From assembly GCA_947382625.1 (NCBI GenBank), contig CANDAG010000001.1, positions 186,001-250,000 of the forward strand: 64,000 nucleotides of DNA, written 5' to 3'. The stretch is from an uncultured Lachnospiraceae bacterium. GTDB taxonomy: Bacteria > Bacillota > Clostridia > Lachnospirales > Lachnospiraceae. Under the pieces are notes generated by a model that saw only the letters and a program-made list of their open reading frames with translations, was not told the DNA's origin and ran no database searches. The translations under genes were made by a program, and so were the position numbers. The first letter of the stretch is position 1. The number at the start of each line of letters is the position of its first letter. Positions 43,096 through 50,871 of this stretch are shown here, piece by piece.

Positions 43096-44091
43096 ATGGG
43101 AAGTTTTAGATTTGCGGTCATGGGGGCAGGGAATATCTCCCATAAATTTTGCGACGCGGCAGGCAGGCTGAAAGACTGTCAGGTGGCGGCTGTTGCCAGT
43201 AAGTCCATGGAAAGGGCCAGGGCTTTTGCAGATCAACATCAGATAAACGCTGCCTATGACAGCTACGAAGAAATGCTGAAAAAGGAAAACCCGGATTGTG
43301 TTTACATTGGAGTGGTGACAGGGGCTCATTATGAGCTGACGATGCTGTGTCTTGATCATAATGTGCCGGTTTTGTGCGAGAAGGCCATGTTTATGGACAG
43401 CACACAGGCAAGGGAGGTTTTTGCGCAGGCGAAAAGGCAGCAGGTATTTGTGATGGAGGCTATGTGGAGCCGTTTTCTCCCCGCCGTGAAAAGGGTAAAG
43501 CAGTGGGTGGAGGAGGGACGGATCGGAACAGTCAGATACTGTGACACCGCCATAGGGTTCCTTGCTCCGCCGGAGAAGACAAACCGCTATCACAATAAGG
43601 CATTAGGCGGCGGTGCGTCATATGATATTACGGTTTATGCCTATGAACTGACCACCTATATGCTGGGTACGGAAATCCTTAAAACGCAGGAGGCTGTGAT
43701 ATGGGAGGACACCGGCGTCGATCTGACAGAGCATGTTACCCTTCATTATCCAAATGCGATTGCATCCCTTACCACTTCCTTTGCCGCCCCTTTGGAGGAA
43801 AAAATGATCCTTTATGGAGAGAAAGGAAAGATCATCCTGCCTACGCCTCATTATGCCTCCGAAGCTTTTTTGTATGATGAAAACAGGCAGCTGACAGAGC
43901 ATTTCAGGGATGAGGTGACGGAAAACGGGTTTGTGTATCAGGCTCTGGAGGTGATGGAGTGTATCCACAGCGGGAAGCTGGAGAGCAGTGTGGTGCCCTG
44001 GGCGTGTACCCTTTCCTGCGCGGAGCTGTTTGACAGGATTCTTGCAACGAAAATGGAGACTTATGGGGAGGCTGCTAAAGAAGGCAAATAG
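43096..44091 (+). CDS. Gfo/Idh/MocA-family oxidoreductase
   Basis: 331 residues from ATG 43096 (a TTG at 43075 lacks a site). NAD(P)-binding FRFAVMGAGNISHKFCDAAG, then VYIGVVTGAHYELTMLCLDH and VPVLCEKAMFMDS, where EK(A) holds the catalytic lysine of the family, and the C-terminal sheet domain (FLAPPEKTNRYHNKALGGGA, SYDITVYAYE). Likely a sugar or inositol dehydrogenase; the substrate cannot be read. Single gene. Confidence 0.9.
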   Translation: MGSFRFAVMGAGNISHKFCDAAGRLKDCQVAAVASKSMERARAFADQHQINAAYDSYEEMLKKENPDCVYIGVVTGAHYELTMLCLDHNVPVLCEKAMFMDSTQAREVFAQAKRQQVFVMEAMWSRFLPAVKRVKQWVEEGRIGTVRYCDTAIGFLAPPEKTNRYHNKALGGGASYDITVYAYELTTYMLGTEILKTQEAVIWEDTGVDLTEHVTLHYPNAIASLTTSFAAPLEEKMILYGEKGKIILPTPHYASEAFLYDENRQLTEHFRDEVTENGFVYQALEVMECIHSGKLESSVVPWACTLSCAELFDRILATKMETYGEAAKEGK

Positions 44092-44161
44092 ATGCTGGTT
44101 GGAGTAACAACTGAGTAACTTGAAATAGTGATGAGAAAATTTGGATTTTTTGGGGAAGATG

Positions 44162-44190
44162 TTGACTTTTTATCTCTATTTGCATATACT
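44162..44190 (+). promoter_or_regulatory. promoter of the NYN-domain locus
   Basis: TTGACT (44162-44167) and TATACT (44185-44190) with a 17-bp spacer. Downstream, GGTTTTTCGAAACTGG (about 44206-44221) is an imperfect palindrome in the leader. Confidence 0.7.
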
Positions 44191-44288
44191 GAAATTCAGA
44201 AATTGGTTTTTCGAAACTGGTTTCTAATAGATATCAAACGGGCTTGTGTGTTTTATACATGCAAGCCTTTAGATTTATGGAGGTGTAT

Positions 44289-44890
44289 ATGTTAAGAGGA
44301 ATGGTCTTTATTGATCACATGAATTTTGATATTGCGTTACAAAAATATTATAAAGGCCTTAACAAGCCAACGATAAAATTGGATTATAATAAGTTATTTA
44401 AAAATGTTTGTACTCAGATCGCAAATATAGTTTTTTGAAAGGATTTATATTCGTTCCTAAGCCAGATGATTTTTTGATGAAAGATAGAAATCTTGAAAAT
44501 TATTATAATTGGGTTACAGGAATGAAAAATGCTCCATATACAGATGTAATAGAGGGAAGGTATGTTGCACGACCGGTTAGTGAAAGTATCCCTATGGAGA
44601 TAAACAAGAAAGAGACATATTATAAAGTAGAAAAGGGAACAGATATAAATTTAGCTGTTCATGCTATAAGTAAAGCATTTTATAATTCATATGATATAGC
44701 ATTCTTTTTGAGCGCAGATACAGATTACATAAAAGTGTATGAAATCTTAAAGGGCATAGGAAAAATAACAGTGGTAGTTGGGGTTAAAGGTCAAAATGTA
44801 AATAGTATAAGACCAATAGTAGATAATACAATAATTTTGGAGGAAGATTTTTTTGATAAATGCAAAAGAGAAATTGCAGTCAAACACTAA
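44289..44890 (+). pseudogene. NYN-domain (PIN-like RNase) gene, frameshifted
   Basis: ATG 44289 follows GGAGGTGTAT. The first frame begins MLRGMVFIDHMNFDIALQKY, a NYN nuclease start in which the usual GEN is HMN, and ends NIVF at TGA 44436. The second frame resumes at once as FLKGFIFVPKPDDFLM and carries the rest: YVEKGTDINLAVHAIS-type sequence (KVEKGTDINLAVHAISKAFY), FFLSADTDYIKVYE with the second acidic pair, and VVGVKGQNVNS. The break is at a run of six T (44431-44436); seven would restore one protein of ~200 residues. Strongly AT-rich and foreign to its surroundings. NYN proteins are often RNA-cutting defence or regulation factors. Confidence 0.75.
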
Positions 44891-44907
44891 AATGAGGGAA
44901 GCAGATC

Positions 44908-45471
44908 ATGAATATCTATGAAAAATGTCCGGTATTGGAAAGTGATAATTTTATCCTCAGATTGACACAGAAGGAAGACTGTGATGATCTGCTGGAGGTT
45001 TACAGCGACAAAAATGCACTGCCGTTTTTTAACAGCGACAATTGCCATGGGGATAATTTTTATTATGCAACCAGGCAGAGAATGGAGGAAGCGCTTTCCT
45101 TTTGGGACATGTCCTACCAAAATGGCTGGTTTGCAAGAATGTCCATTATAGATAAGAAAAGAGCAAAGGCGATCGGCACGATCGAGGTGTGTTACCGGGC
45201 TTCGGAGGACGCCTTTAACGGTATGGGAATCCTCCGTGTGGATGTGAGGAGCGATTACGAAAAAGAAGCAGTCCTGTGGGAGATCTTTTCTCTCATCCTT
45301 ACTCCTATGTACGAGATGGTCGGGTGCAGGGAGGTACTCACCAAAGTGCCGATCTATGCGGTGGAAAGGATGAAGGCGGCGGAGAAAGCGGGCTTTCAGA
45401 AATCAGAGCATTTACTGATCGGCGGACAGGATGGATATGCCTACAATGGTTATTGGACAGTGAAACAGTAA
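44908..45471 (+). CDS. GNAT-family N-acetyltransferase (RimJ/RimL type)
   Basis: 187 residues. Begins with the RimJ-like pattern LESDNFILRLTQKEDCDDLL, then MSIIDKKRAKAIGTIEVCYR and a C-terminal VERMKAAEKAGFQKSE with YNGYWTVKQ. The central acetyl-CoA loop is less canonical (ILRVDVRSDYEKEAVLWEIF), so activity is assumed rather than shown. It starts 17 bp after the NYN remnant, but base use is that of the main chromosome. Confidence 0.8.
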   Translation: MNIYEKCPVLESDNFILRLTQKEDCDDLLEVYSDKNALPFFNSDNCHGDNFYYATRQRMEEALSFWDMSYQNGWFARMSIIDKKRAKAIGTIEVCYRASEDAFNGMGILRVDVRSDYEKEAVLWEIFSLILTPMYEMVGCREVLTKVPIYAVERMKAAEKAGFQKSEHLLIGGQDGYAYNGYWTVKQ

Positions 45472-45585
45472 CGGGAGCCGTCTGTCAGGCCGGATGTTAA
45501 AACTCTTTGCGCAGGTTCCAAAGATGTTTGGTTGCTTTGCAAATACCAATGCGCCTATAATATCCGTAAAAGGAGGCAATGATCC

Positions 45586-46017
45586 ATGGAACTTGGGAAA
45601 AATATCCATACCTTAAGAAAAGAAAAAGGCTTTTCGCAGGAAGCGCTGGCAGAAAAAGTGAAGGTGACACGACAGACGATCTCCAATTGGGAGCTGGAGC
45701 AAACGCAGCCGAATCCTGAGCAGCTGATGCTTCTGTCTGACGCATTGGAGAAAAGCATAGATGAATTAGTGGGCAATGCCACTGTACACAGTTCAAAGGA
45801 AGATTCCGCCTGTACCAAACTGATAGAAAAAATCTATATCAGCTTTATCCTGCTTTGCGGTACCATTGCAGGAATATGGTCCTTTTCGGCCAATCGATTC
45901 CGCTACAGTGAGATCCTGGGGATCATAGTGGCAGGAATGCTGACAGGCTTCTGTCTGGCGGCCCTGTATATCAATACTTTGAAATACCTGAAAAACAACG
46001 GGAAAGGCAATCCATGA
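45586..46017 (+). CDS. XRE-type regulator with membrane segment
   Basis: 143 residues behind GGAGG. Residues 1-65 are a Cro/C1 helix-turn-helix (IHTLRKEKGFSQEALAEKVK, VTRQTISNWELEQTQPNPEQ). Residues ~82-135 hold two hydrophobic helices (IYISFILLCGTIAGIWSF and ILGIIVAGMLTGFCLAALYI). A DNA-binding domain on a membrane anchor suggests sensing at the membrane. It overlaps the next gene by ATGA, so they are translated together. Confidence 0.88.
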   Translation: MELGKNIHTLRKEKGFSQEALAEKVKVTRQTISNWELEQTQPNPEQLMLLSDALEKSIDELVGNATVHSSKEDSACTKLIEKIYISFILLCGTIAGIWSFSANRFRYSEILGIIVAGMLTGFCLAALYINTLKYLKNNGKGNP

Positions 46018-46469
46018 AATATTTAAAATATTTAAGTGTGATCCTGGGCATTTTCGGCCTGGAGTGGAAACTGAAAAACCACATAGAAGAAACCGGAGTG
46101 GAGGGAGAAACCCGCAGAAAGTGCGGCGGCTTCCTGCTCATAAGAAAGCACCATAACAGGGGTGCCTTCTTAAATGCCGGACAGCGCAAAAGGCGGTTGG
46201 TAATGCTGATATCCGTCCTTCTGACGGCAGTACTGACGGCGGTGTTTATCCTGACCTTGGGCAGTGCCGGAAAGGGGCTTCTCAAGTGGGGGCTGACTCT
46301 TCTTCTGGGAGGCGCTTACAGCAATACCTATGACCGGCTGGTGAGGAAATATGTGGTAGACTATGTGAGCTTTAACGTTCCCGGCCGCTTAAATAAGGTG
46401 ATATTTAATGTGGGGGATTTCTGCATTATGATAGGGGCACTGCTTTGTGTGATGGGATATGAGGGGTAA
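46014..46469 (+). CDS. signal peptidase II (LspA)-like membrane protein
   Basis: 151 residues with four hydrophobic segments. The two LspA active-site blocks are visible: LGGAYSNTYDRLVRKYVVDY (N-x-x-D-R-x7-V-V-D) and FNVGDFCIMIGALLCVMGYE (F-N-x-x-D). KKHHNRGAFL-like sequence (RKHHNRGAFLNAG) corresponds to the N-x-G-A-F/S loop. It therefore looks catalytically complete. Family enzymes cut the lipoprotein signal peptide. Coupling to an XRE-membrane regulator and the absence of a second housekeeping gene nearby suggest a specialised paralogue (inference). Confidence 0.85.
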   Translation: MKYLKYLSVILGIFGLEWKLKNHIEETGVEGETRRKCGGFLLIRKHHNRGAFLNAGQRKRRLVMLISVLLTAVLTAVFILTLGSAGKGLLKWGLTLLLGGAYSNTYDRLVRKYVVDYVSFNVPGRLNKVIFNVGDFCIMIGALLCVMGYEG

Positions 46470-46517
46470 GAACAGAATCCTGTAAACATATAAAAGAGAT
46501 ATTTTATGATTGAAAAG

Positions 46518-46562
46518 AGGCTGTGGGAATGGAACAAAAAATAACATTCCCGCAGCCTTTTA
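46518..46562. terminator. terminator between the LspA-like gene and the hemerythrin gene
   Basis: AGGCTGTGGGAATG pairs with CATTCCCGCAGCCT (one mismatch) around a 13-base A-rich loop, with a T run after and an AAAA run before. It can serve both convergent transcripts. Confidence 0.85.
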
Positions 46563-46609
46563 TCCTTCAGCCTGTTATCCTTTGGGGTGGGGATGACCGG
46601 TAATATGTA

Positions 46610-47494
46610 TTACTGCCGTATACAAAAAGCAAAGTAACCGTTTCCGCCTGTGCCAAACAGCAGGCTGTAAGGCGGATAGCCGTCCTGAAAGGTGCGCAGG
46701 ATCTGGTCGAAGGTGAGTACATTGGTACCCTTAAGCGTAGGGGTTTCATCAAAAATGAAATGGCAGCCGATCCAGTCCATAAACTTTTCGGAGAGCATCT
46801 GTGTGGCATACTGCACTGTTTTATCCACCACCTTGATCTGTTTGCCGATGATCTCGCTGAGGGCATAGAGGATCAGCTTCTGCTCATAGATCATGAATAT
46901 CTGTACGGTTTTTCCGCCCTCAAGGCTATAGGTCAGGCGAAAGCAAAGGGCATTGCCGGAGGAAAAATCCTCTCCGCTGTAGCGTTTGCTGATAAGCTCG
47001 GCCTTTACCCGGTACAGGCATTGCATAGCAGGCAGGATGGCTTTTACCAGAGAGTCGATCTCATTTTCTGCGGGCTGATGCACCCATTTGTAAGGTATCC
47101 TTCCGGTGATCGCCCGGTCCTCTACCATAATATGACTGTTGAGCCAGCCTACGCAGATGCCCAGAAAATGCTGGACAGAGCCTTCTGAATAATTTTGCTC
47201 CTCTAACTCCTTTTCGAGAGCGGGAAGCGTGTTCTGGCGCATATTGTCATGAAGGCCCTTGTGCACCTCATATCCGCTGTAGTTGATAGAGCGCATATAG
47301 GCTTCCTCTTCAGCGAAATGCTTTAAGGCATAGCTTTTAAAGAATTTGATCCCTTCCTGACAGGCGTGCTGGCGTTTCGATTCATCCGTATTCAGGTTTA
47401 AAAGCTTACCGACGATCGAAAAAAGACGCTGATGCGCACTGTCAATGAAATCTACACCGATATTTAGTCGAGTATCCCATTTTAATTCATTCAA
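46610..47494 (-). CDS. bacteriohemerythrin fused to a CheX-like domain
   Basis: 294 residues. Residues 1-135 are a hemerythrin domain with all expected iron ligands: DFIDSAHQRLF, LKHFAEEEAYM (His and Glu), YEVHKGLHDNM and NSHIMVED. This type binds oxygen or senses it. Residues ~150-294 (FRLTYSLEGGKTVQIFMIYE ... TVQYATQMLSEKFMDWIGCH) look like a CheX/CheC-type fold, known from chemotaxis phosphatases. Hence a likely oxygen or redox signalling protein in an anaerobe. The CheX assignment is weaker than the hemerythrin one. Confidence 0.8.
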   Translation of the reverse strand: MNELKWDTRLNIGVDFIDSAHQRLFSIVGKLLNLNTDESKRQHACQEGIKFFKSYALKHFAEEEAYMRSINYSGYEVHKGLHDNMRQNTLPALEKELEEQNYSEGSVQHFLGICVGWLNSHIMVEDRAITGRIPYKWVHQPAENEIDSLVKAILPAMQCLYRVKAELISKRYSGEDFSSGNALCFRLTYSLEGGKTVQIFMIYEQKLILYALSEIIGKQIKVVDKTVQYATQMLSEKFMDWIGCHFIFDETPTLKGTNVLTFDQILRTFQDGYPPYSLLFGTGGNGYFAFCIRQ

Positions 47495-47631
47495 TGTTCC
47501 GGTTTCCTTTCTGAATCGTTATTTTTTTGGCAGATCATTGGGGCAAGAGCAAAAAAGGATTGCCCTGAGAAATAATGTAGCACATCTTTTCTTATTTCAC
47601 AACCATCATGCGGAATATTTCAGGCAAGGTC

Positions 47632-47685
47632 TTGACAAATCCTTCTGTATGGTATATTGTATTAATAACATAGTACAGTAATACA
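47632..47685 (+). promoter_or_regulatory. promoter and operator of the GntR-ABC operon
   Basis: TTGACA (47632-47637), 17 bp, TATTGT (47655-47660). TGTATTA (47658-47664) and TAATACA (47679-47685) form an inverted repeat overlapping the -10, as in operators of YtrA-type GntR repressors. The gene therefore probably represses itself and its operon. Confidence 0.75.
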
Positions 47686-47701
47686 AAGAAAGGAAGAAGA
47701 A

Positions 47702-48079
47702 ATGGCATGGAATTTAGATTCTGACCGTCCCATCTATGCGCAGATCCTGGAGGTGATACAGCTCAGGATCATAGCAGGGCAGTATCCGCCGGGGGAGAAG
47801 ATACCCAGTGTGCGGGAGCTGGCGGCTGAAGCCGGAGTAAACCCCAACACCATGCAGAAGGCCTTATCGGAGTTGGAGAGAGAGGGCCTTGTGATGGCGC
47901 AGAGAACAAGCGGAAGGATAGTGACGGAGGATATGGAAATGATCAGGACAACCCGCAATCAGCTGGCCCGGGAGCAGGTACAGATGTTTGTTGACAAAAT
48001 GGAAAGGCTGGGCTTTAATAAAAAAGAAATCGTTGCCCTGCTGGAGCAAATGGAGGAAGGAGAACAGTTGCAGAGATGA
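47702..48079 (+). CDS. GntR-family regulator, YtrA type
   Basis: 125 residues. The winged helix is typical: PIYAQILEVIQLRIIAGQYP, PGEKIPSVRELAAEAGVNPN, TMQKALSELEREGLV. It has only a short ~45-residue helical tail instead of a full effector domain, the YtrA feature. It overlaps the ATPase gene by ATGA and probably represses the ABC operon until cell-envelope stress occurs (inference from family). Confidence 0.92.
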   Translation: MAWNLDSDRPIYAQILEVIQLRIIAGQYPPGEKIPSVRELAAEAGVNPNTMQKALSELEREGLVMAQRTSGRIVTEDMEMIRTTRNQLAREQVQMFVDKMERLGFNKKEIVALLEQMEEGEQLQR

Positions 48080-48777
48080 GTGAACTTGTAGAAGTAAATA
48101 ATCTTACTAAGTTTTACGATAAGAAAAAGCTGGCGCTGGATCATATGAATCTTACCATACCCCGGGGAAGGATCATAGGACTGCTCGGCCCTAACGGAAG
48201 CGGCAAGACCACGCTGATCAAGCTGATCAACGGTCTGCTCGTGCCTACGGAGGGGGAGATCCTGATCAATGGAAAAAGACCCGGGCCCGAGAGTAAGGGA
48301 TGTATTTCTTACCTGCCGGAGAGAACTTATTTTCAAAACAGTATGAAGGTCAGCGAGCTGATCAGCTTTTTTGCTGATTTTTATCAGGATTTCAGGCCGG
48401 AGCGGGCCAGGCAGATGCTCGCCAATTTGAGGATCAGCGAGGATGCCCGGCTGAAAACTCTTTCCAAGGGGACCAAGGAAAAGGTGCAGCTGATCATGGT
48501 CATGAGCAGGGAGGCGCAGCTTTATATTTTGGATGAGCCTATTGCCGGTGTGGATCCGGCGGCCAGGGATTATATTTTAAGGACCATCATTTCCAATTAC
48601 AGTGAGAGATCCTCGGTCCTTATTTCCACCCATCTGATCACGGATATCGAGCAGGTTTTAGATGAGGTGGTCTTTATCCGGGACGGAAGGGTGCTGCTGC
48701 AGGATAGCGTGGAGCATATCCGGGAGAGCAGGGGAAAATCAGTAGATGCATTTTTCAGGGAGGTGTTCGCATGTTAG
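48076..48777 (+). CDS. ABC transporter ATPase
   Basis: 233 residues. Walker A GPNGSGKTT in GLLGPNGSGKTTLIKLINGL, then a signature-region LSKGTKEKVQLIMVMSREAQ (LSKGT in place of LSGGQ, as in the YtrB/EcsA-like group), Walker B LYILDEPIAGVD and switch His in LISTHLITD. Overlaps the regulator by 4 bp and the permease by 7 bp. Confidence 0.92.
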   Translation: MSELVEVNNLTKFYDKKKLALDHMNLTIPRGRIIGLLGPNGSGKTTLIKLINGLLVPTEGEILINGKRPGPESKGCISYLPERTYFQNSMKVSELISFFADFYQDFRPERARQMLANLRISEDARLKTLSKGTKEKVQLIMVMSREAQLYILDEPIAGVDPAARDYILRTIISNYSERSSVLISTHLITDIEQVLDEVVFIRDGRVLLQDSVEHIRESRGKSVDAFFREVFAC

Positions 48778-49604
48778 GGAAATTGCTTAAACACGAGTGG
48801 AGAGCGGTCTGGAAGGTGCCGACGCTTTTGCTTGGGATATTGATGCTGATCGGCCTGATCGCAGGACTGACCTTCTCAATGCCCATCTGGGACAGTGACT
48901 GGGTAGGGCTTCCTATGTCAGGTGTGATGCTGATCATGACGTTTTTCTTTGCCTTAAGCGGCATGAATATAGGTATTACTATTTATCTGGGAGTGCGGTA
49001 TTACAAGAGTATGTTTACAGATGAAGGGTATCTGACCCACACACTTCCGGTCTCCGCCAGGGAAATTTTATTGAGTAAGGTGATTACCATGAGCGCATGG
49101 AATTTAATTGCAGTGGTTGGGATTGTGGTCAGCCTGATGCTGTTTGGCGGAATGGGATTGCTTTCTTTAAGGTCTGCTCTTGGCGATTTTTCCAGAGAGG
49201 TGTTCCGGGCACTGGCAGAATTACCGGGGCTTTTGAGGGAGCCGGAAATGCGCGGATTTCAGAGCTTCTGTGCCAGTATGATATTGATGATGCTGTTATC
49301 CTGTTTCAGCGGAACCATGATGCTGATCGGAGCCATTACCCTTGGTCAGATGGTGCGCAAGCACAGGATATTAGGGGCGATCGGCGCTTACTTCGGGATC
49401 AATGCGGTGGTACAGACGATCAACACAGTGGTTTTGATGCCGCTGATGTTTGGCACCATGAACAGCTATCGCTGGGATATGGAGTCACCGTTTCCTATAT
49501 TTACTACATTTTATACGGCCATGTCGCTGGTGTTTGTTGCGGTGGCCATCGGCTTGTATTTCCTGTGTGAGTATCTGATCAAAAGGCAGCTGGAGCTGGA
49601 GTAA
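48771..49604 (+). CDS. ABC-2 permease of the GntR operon
   Basis: 277 residues, six hydrophobic segments: LLLGILMLIGLIAGLTFSMP, GVMLIMTFFFALSGMNIGIT, NLIAVVGIVVSLMLFGGMGL, SMILMMLLSCFSGTMMLIGA, GAYFGINAVVQTINTVVLMP, TAMSLVFVAVAIGLYFLCEY. GYLTHTLPVSAREILLSKVI is the cytoplasmic loop typical of this permease type. Partner of the ATPase. Cargo unknown. Confidence 0.88.
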   Translation: MLGKLLKHEWRAVWKVPTLLLGILMLIGLIAGLTFSMPIWDSDWVGLPMSGVMLIMTFFFALSGMNIGITIYLGVRYYKSMFTDEGYLTHTLPVSAREILLSKVITMSAWNLIAVVGIVVSLMLFGGMGLLSLRSALGDFSREVFRALAELPGLLREPEMRGFQSFCASMILMMLLSCFSGTMMLIGAITLGQMVRKHRILGAIGAYFGINAVVQTINTVVLMPLMFGTMNSYRWDMESPFPIFTTFYTAMSLVFVAVAIGLYFLCEYLIKRQLELE

Positions 49605-49626
49605 ATAATTTATGGCGTTAATCAAA

Positions 49627-49683
49627 AACTCCCTTTCGGGGTGGCAGGAAGTAAAACCTGTTCCCGGAAGGGAGTTGTTTTTT
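49627..49683. terminator. terminator between the ABC operon and carbamate kinase
   Basis: AACTCCCTTTCGGG pairs with CCCGGAAGGGAGTT (one bulge) around a 28-base loop, followed by GTTTTTT. Lies between convergent genes and touches the arcC stop. Confidence 0.85.
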
Positions 49684-50617
49684 ATGCGGTGATAACGGTT
49701 CCGGCCTTTCCCTTCAGGGCATCGGCAACGGATTCTAATGAGGTGATCAGTACGCTTCCCTCCGGATGGACGGAAAGATAGGTGATCGCCGCTTCTATTT
49801 TGGGAAGCATAGTCCCTTCCCCGAATTCACCCTCTGCAGCCATTTTTTTCGCTTCACTTAAGGTGAGGGCAGAAATGGCTCTCTGGTCTTCCTTTCCAAA
49901 GCTCTGATATACATTGGGGACAGAGGTCAGGATAATAAGCTGGCCGGCATTTAAGTCGGCAGCCAGTTTTCCGGCAATGGCATCCTTTTCGATTACGGCT
50001 GAAGCACCCTTTAAGGCGTGCTGCTGTTCAATGACGGGAATTCCGCCGCCGCCGCAGGCGATCACGATCTGCCCCGCCTCTGCCAGAGTGCGGATGGCTT
50101 CCAACTCCACGATTTCAATAGGCTTGGGAGCAGCGATAATGCGGCGGAAGCCCTTGCCGGGTTCCTCCTGTACATAATTGCCCTTCTTTATTTCTATTTC
50201 AGCATCATCTGCGGACATATGACGGCCGATCAGCTTGGTAGGTTCATAAAATGCCTCATCGTAAGGGTCTACAGTCACCTGGGTTAAAATGGTGGAGACA
50301 GTCTTGCTGATCCCCCGGCTTAAGAGTTCTGCCTTCAGGGAATTCTGGATATCATAGCCTACATACCCCTGGCTCATGGCGCTGCACACGCACATGGGAG
50401 CAGGGGTGTAATCAAGGTAAATACGACGCAGCTCTGTCATGGCCTTGTGTATCATGCTGATCTGGGGGCCATTGCTGTGGGTGATGGTGAGCTGACAGCC
50501 TGCCTCCACCAGATCCGCAAGGGCTCTGGCAGTTACCTTGACGGCGCTGCGCTGTTCCGTGGTGGTGTGGCCTAATGCGTTATGTCCTAATGAAACTACT
50601 GTTTTTTTCATAGTCAT
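49682..50617 (-). CDS. arcC: carbamate kinase
   Basis: 311 residues from ATG 50617, seven bases after AGGA. Transfers phosphate from carbamoyl phosphate to ADP, giving ATP, in arginine, agmatine or purine-derived pathways. Marks: VVSLGHNALGHTTTEQRSAV (the usual GGNA is GHNA here), THSNGPQISMI (substrate loop), RRIIAAPKPIEIVELEAI, IACGGGGIPVI, VIEKDAIAGKLAA and LTSVPNVYQSFG. The usual glycine of GGNA is replaced by His, which is uncommon. No arcA or arcB nearby, so the carbamoyl phosphate source is unknown. Confidence 0.92.
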   Translation of the reverse strand: MTMKKTVVSLGHNALGHTTTEQRSAVKVTARALADLVEAGCQLTITHSNGPQISMIHKAMTELRRIYLDYTPAPMCVCSAMSQGYVGYDIQNSLKAELLSRGISKTVSTILTQVTVDPYDEAFYEPTKLIGRHMSADDAEIEIKKGNYVQEEPGKGFRRIIAAPKPIEIVELEAIRTLAEAGQIVIACGGGGIPVIEQQHALKGASAVIEKDAIAGKLAADLNAGQLIILTSVPNVYQSFGKEDQRAISALTLSEAKKMAAEGEFGEGTMLPKIEAAITYLSVHPEGSVLITSLESVADALKGKAGTVITA

Positions 50618-50637
50618 GTCTTAATCCTTTTGATGGT

Positions 50638-50745
50638 TTAATCTTCTTTTATTGGCGGTTGCTGATAGAGCTTTCTGTTGATTTCCTTTTTGATGATTTC
50701 GATTTCAGCTTCGGCGGCTTCCTGCCCTCCACGCGACCTACGCAT
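50638..50745 (-). CDS. possible 35-residue peptide gene
   Basis: An ATG at 50745, inside the promoter-hairpin cassette, opens a frame whose last 28 residues (QEAAEAEIEIIKKEINRKLY then QQPPIKED) look like a real helical peptide. A different frame over the same DNA from ATG 50762 gives a Lys/Ser-rich 37-mer (MKHADACVGRVEGRKPP...) ending at 50649. GGAGGG at 50723-50728 on the minus strand has no start codon at the right distance. Either a small gene, a decayed gene end, or an arcC leader. It ends 20 bp before arcC. Confidence 0.3.
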   Translation of the reverse strand: MRRSRGGQEAAEAEIEIIKKEINRKLYQQPPIKED

Positions 50746-50769
50746 GCATCAGCATGCTTCATTATACCA
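50734..50769 (-). promoter_or_regulatory. dispersed promoter-hairpin cassette, copy 2
   Basis: On the minus strand: TGGTATAAT (extended -10), GAA, hairpin GCATGC-TGAT-GCATGC, then GTAGGTCG. It matches copy 1 at 21451-21486 except for the base after TG and for the stem pair, where G-C has become A-T on both arms. It lies 117 bp before arcC and probably drives it. Confidence 0.7.
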
Positions 50770-50814
50770 CAATCAACCGGCAATAGCCATAGAATTCTTG
50801 AGTCGTGTTTTGAG

Positions 50815-50843
50815 TTGTCCGTCTTTGGAGGAACTGTTATAAT
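50815..50843 (+). promoter_or_regulatory. promoter of the acyltransferase-GH31 operon
   Basis: TTGTCC (50815-50820), 17 bp, TATAAT (50838-50843), 29 bp before the ATG at 50872. It is back to back with the cassette that faces arcC. Confidence 0.75.
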
Positions 50844-50871
50844 GAAAAATAAAAAGACAAAGGAATGAAAA

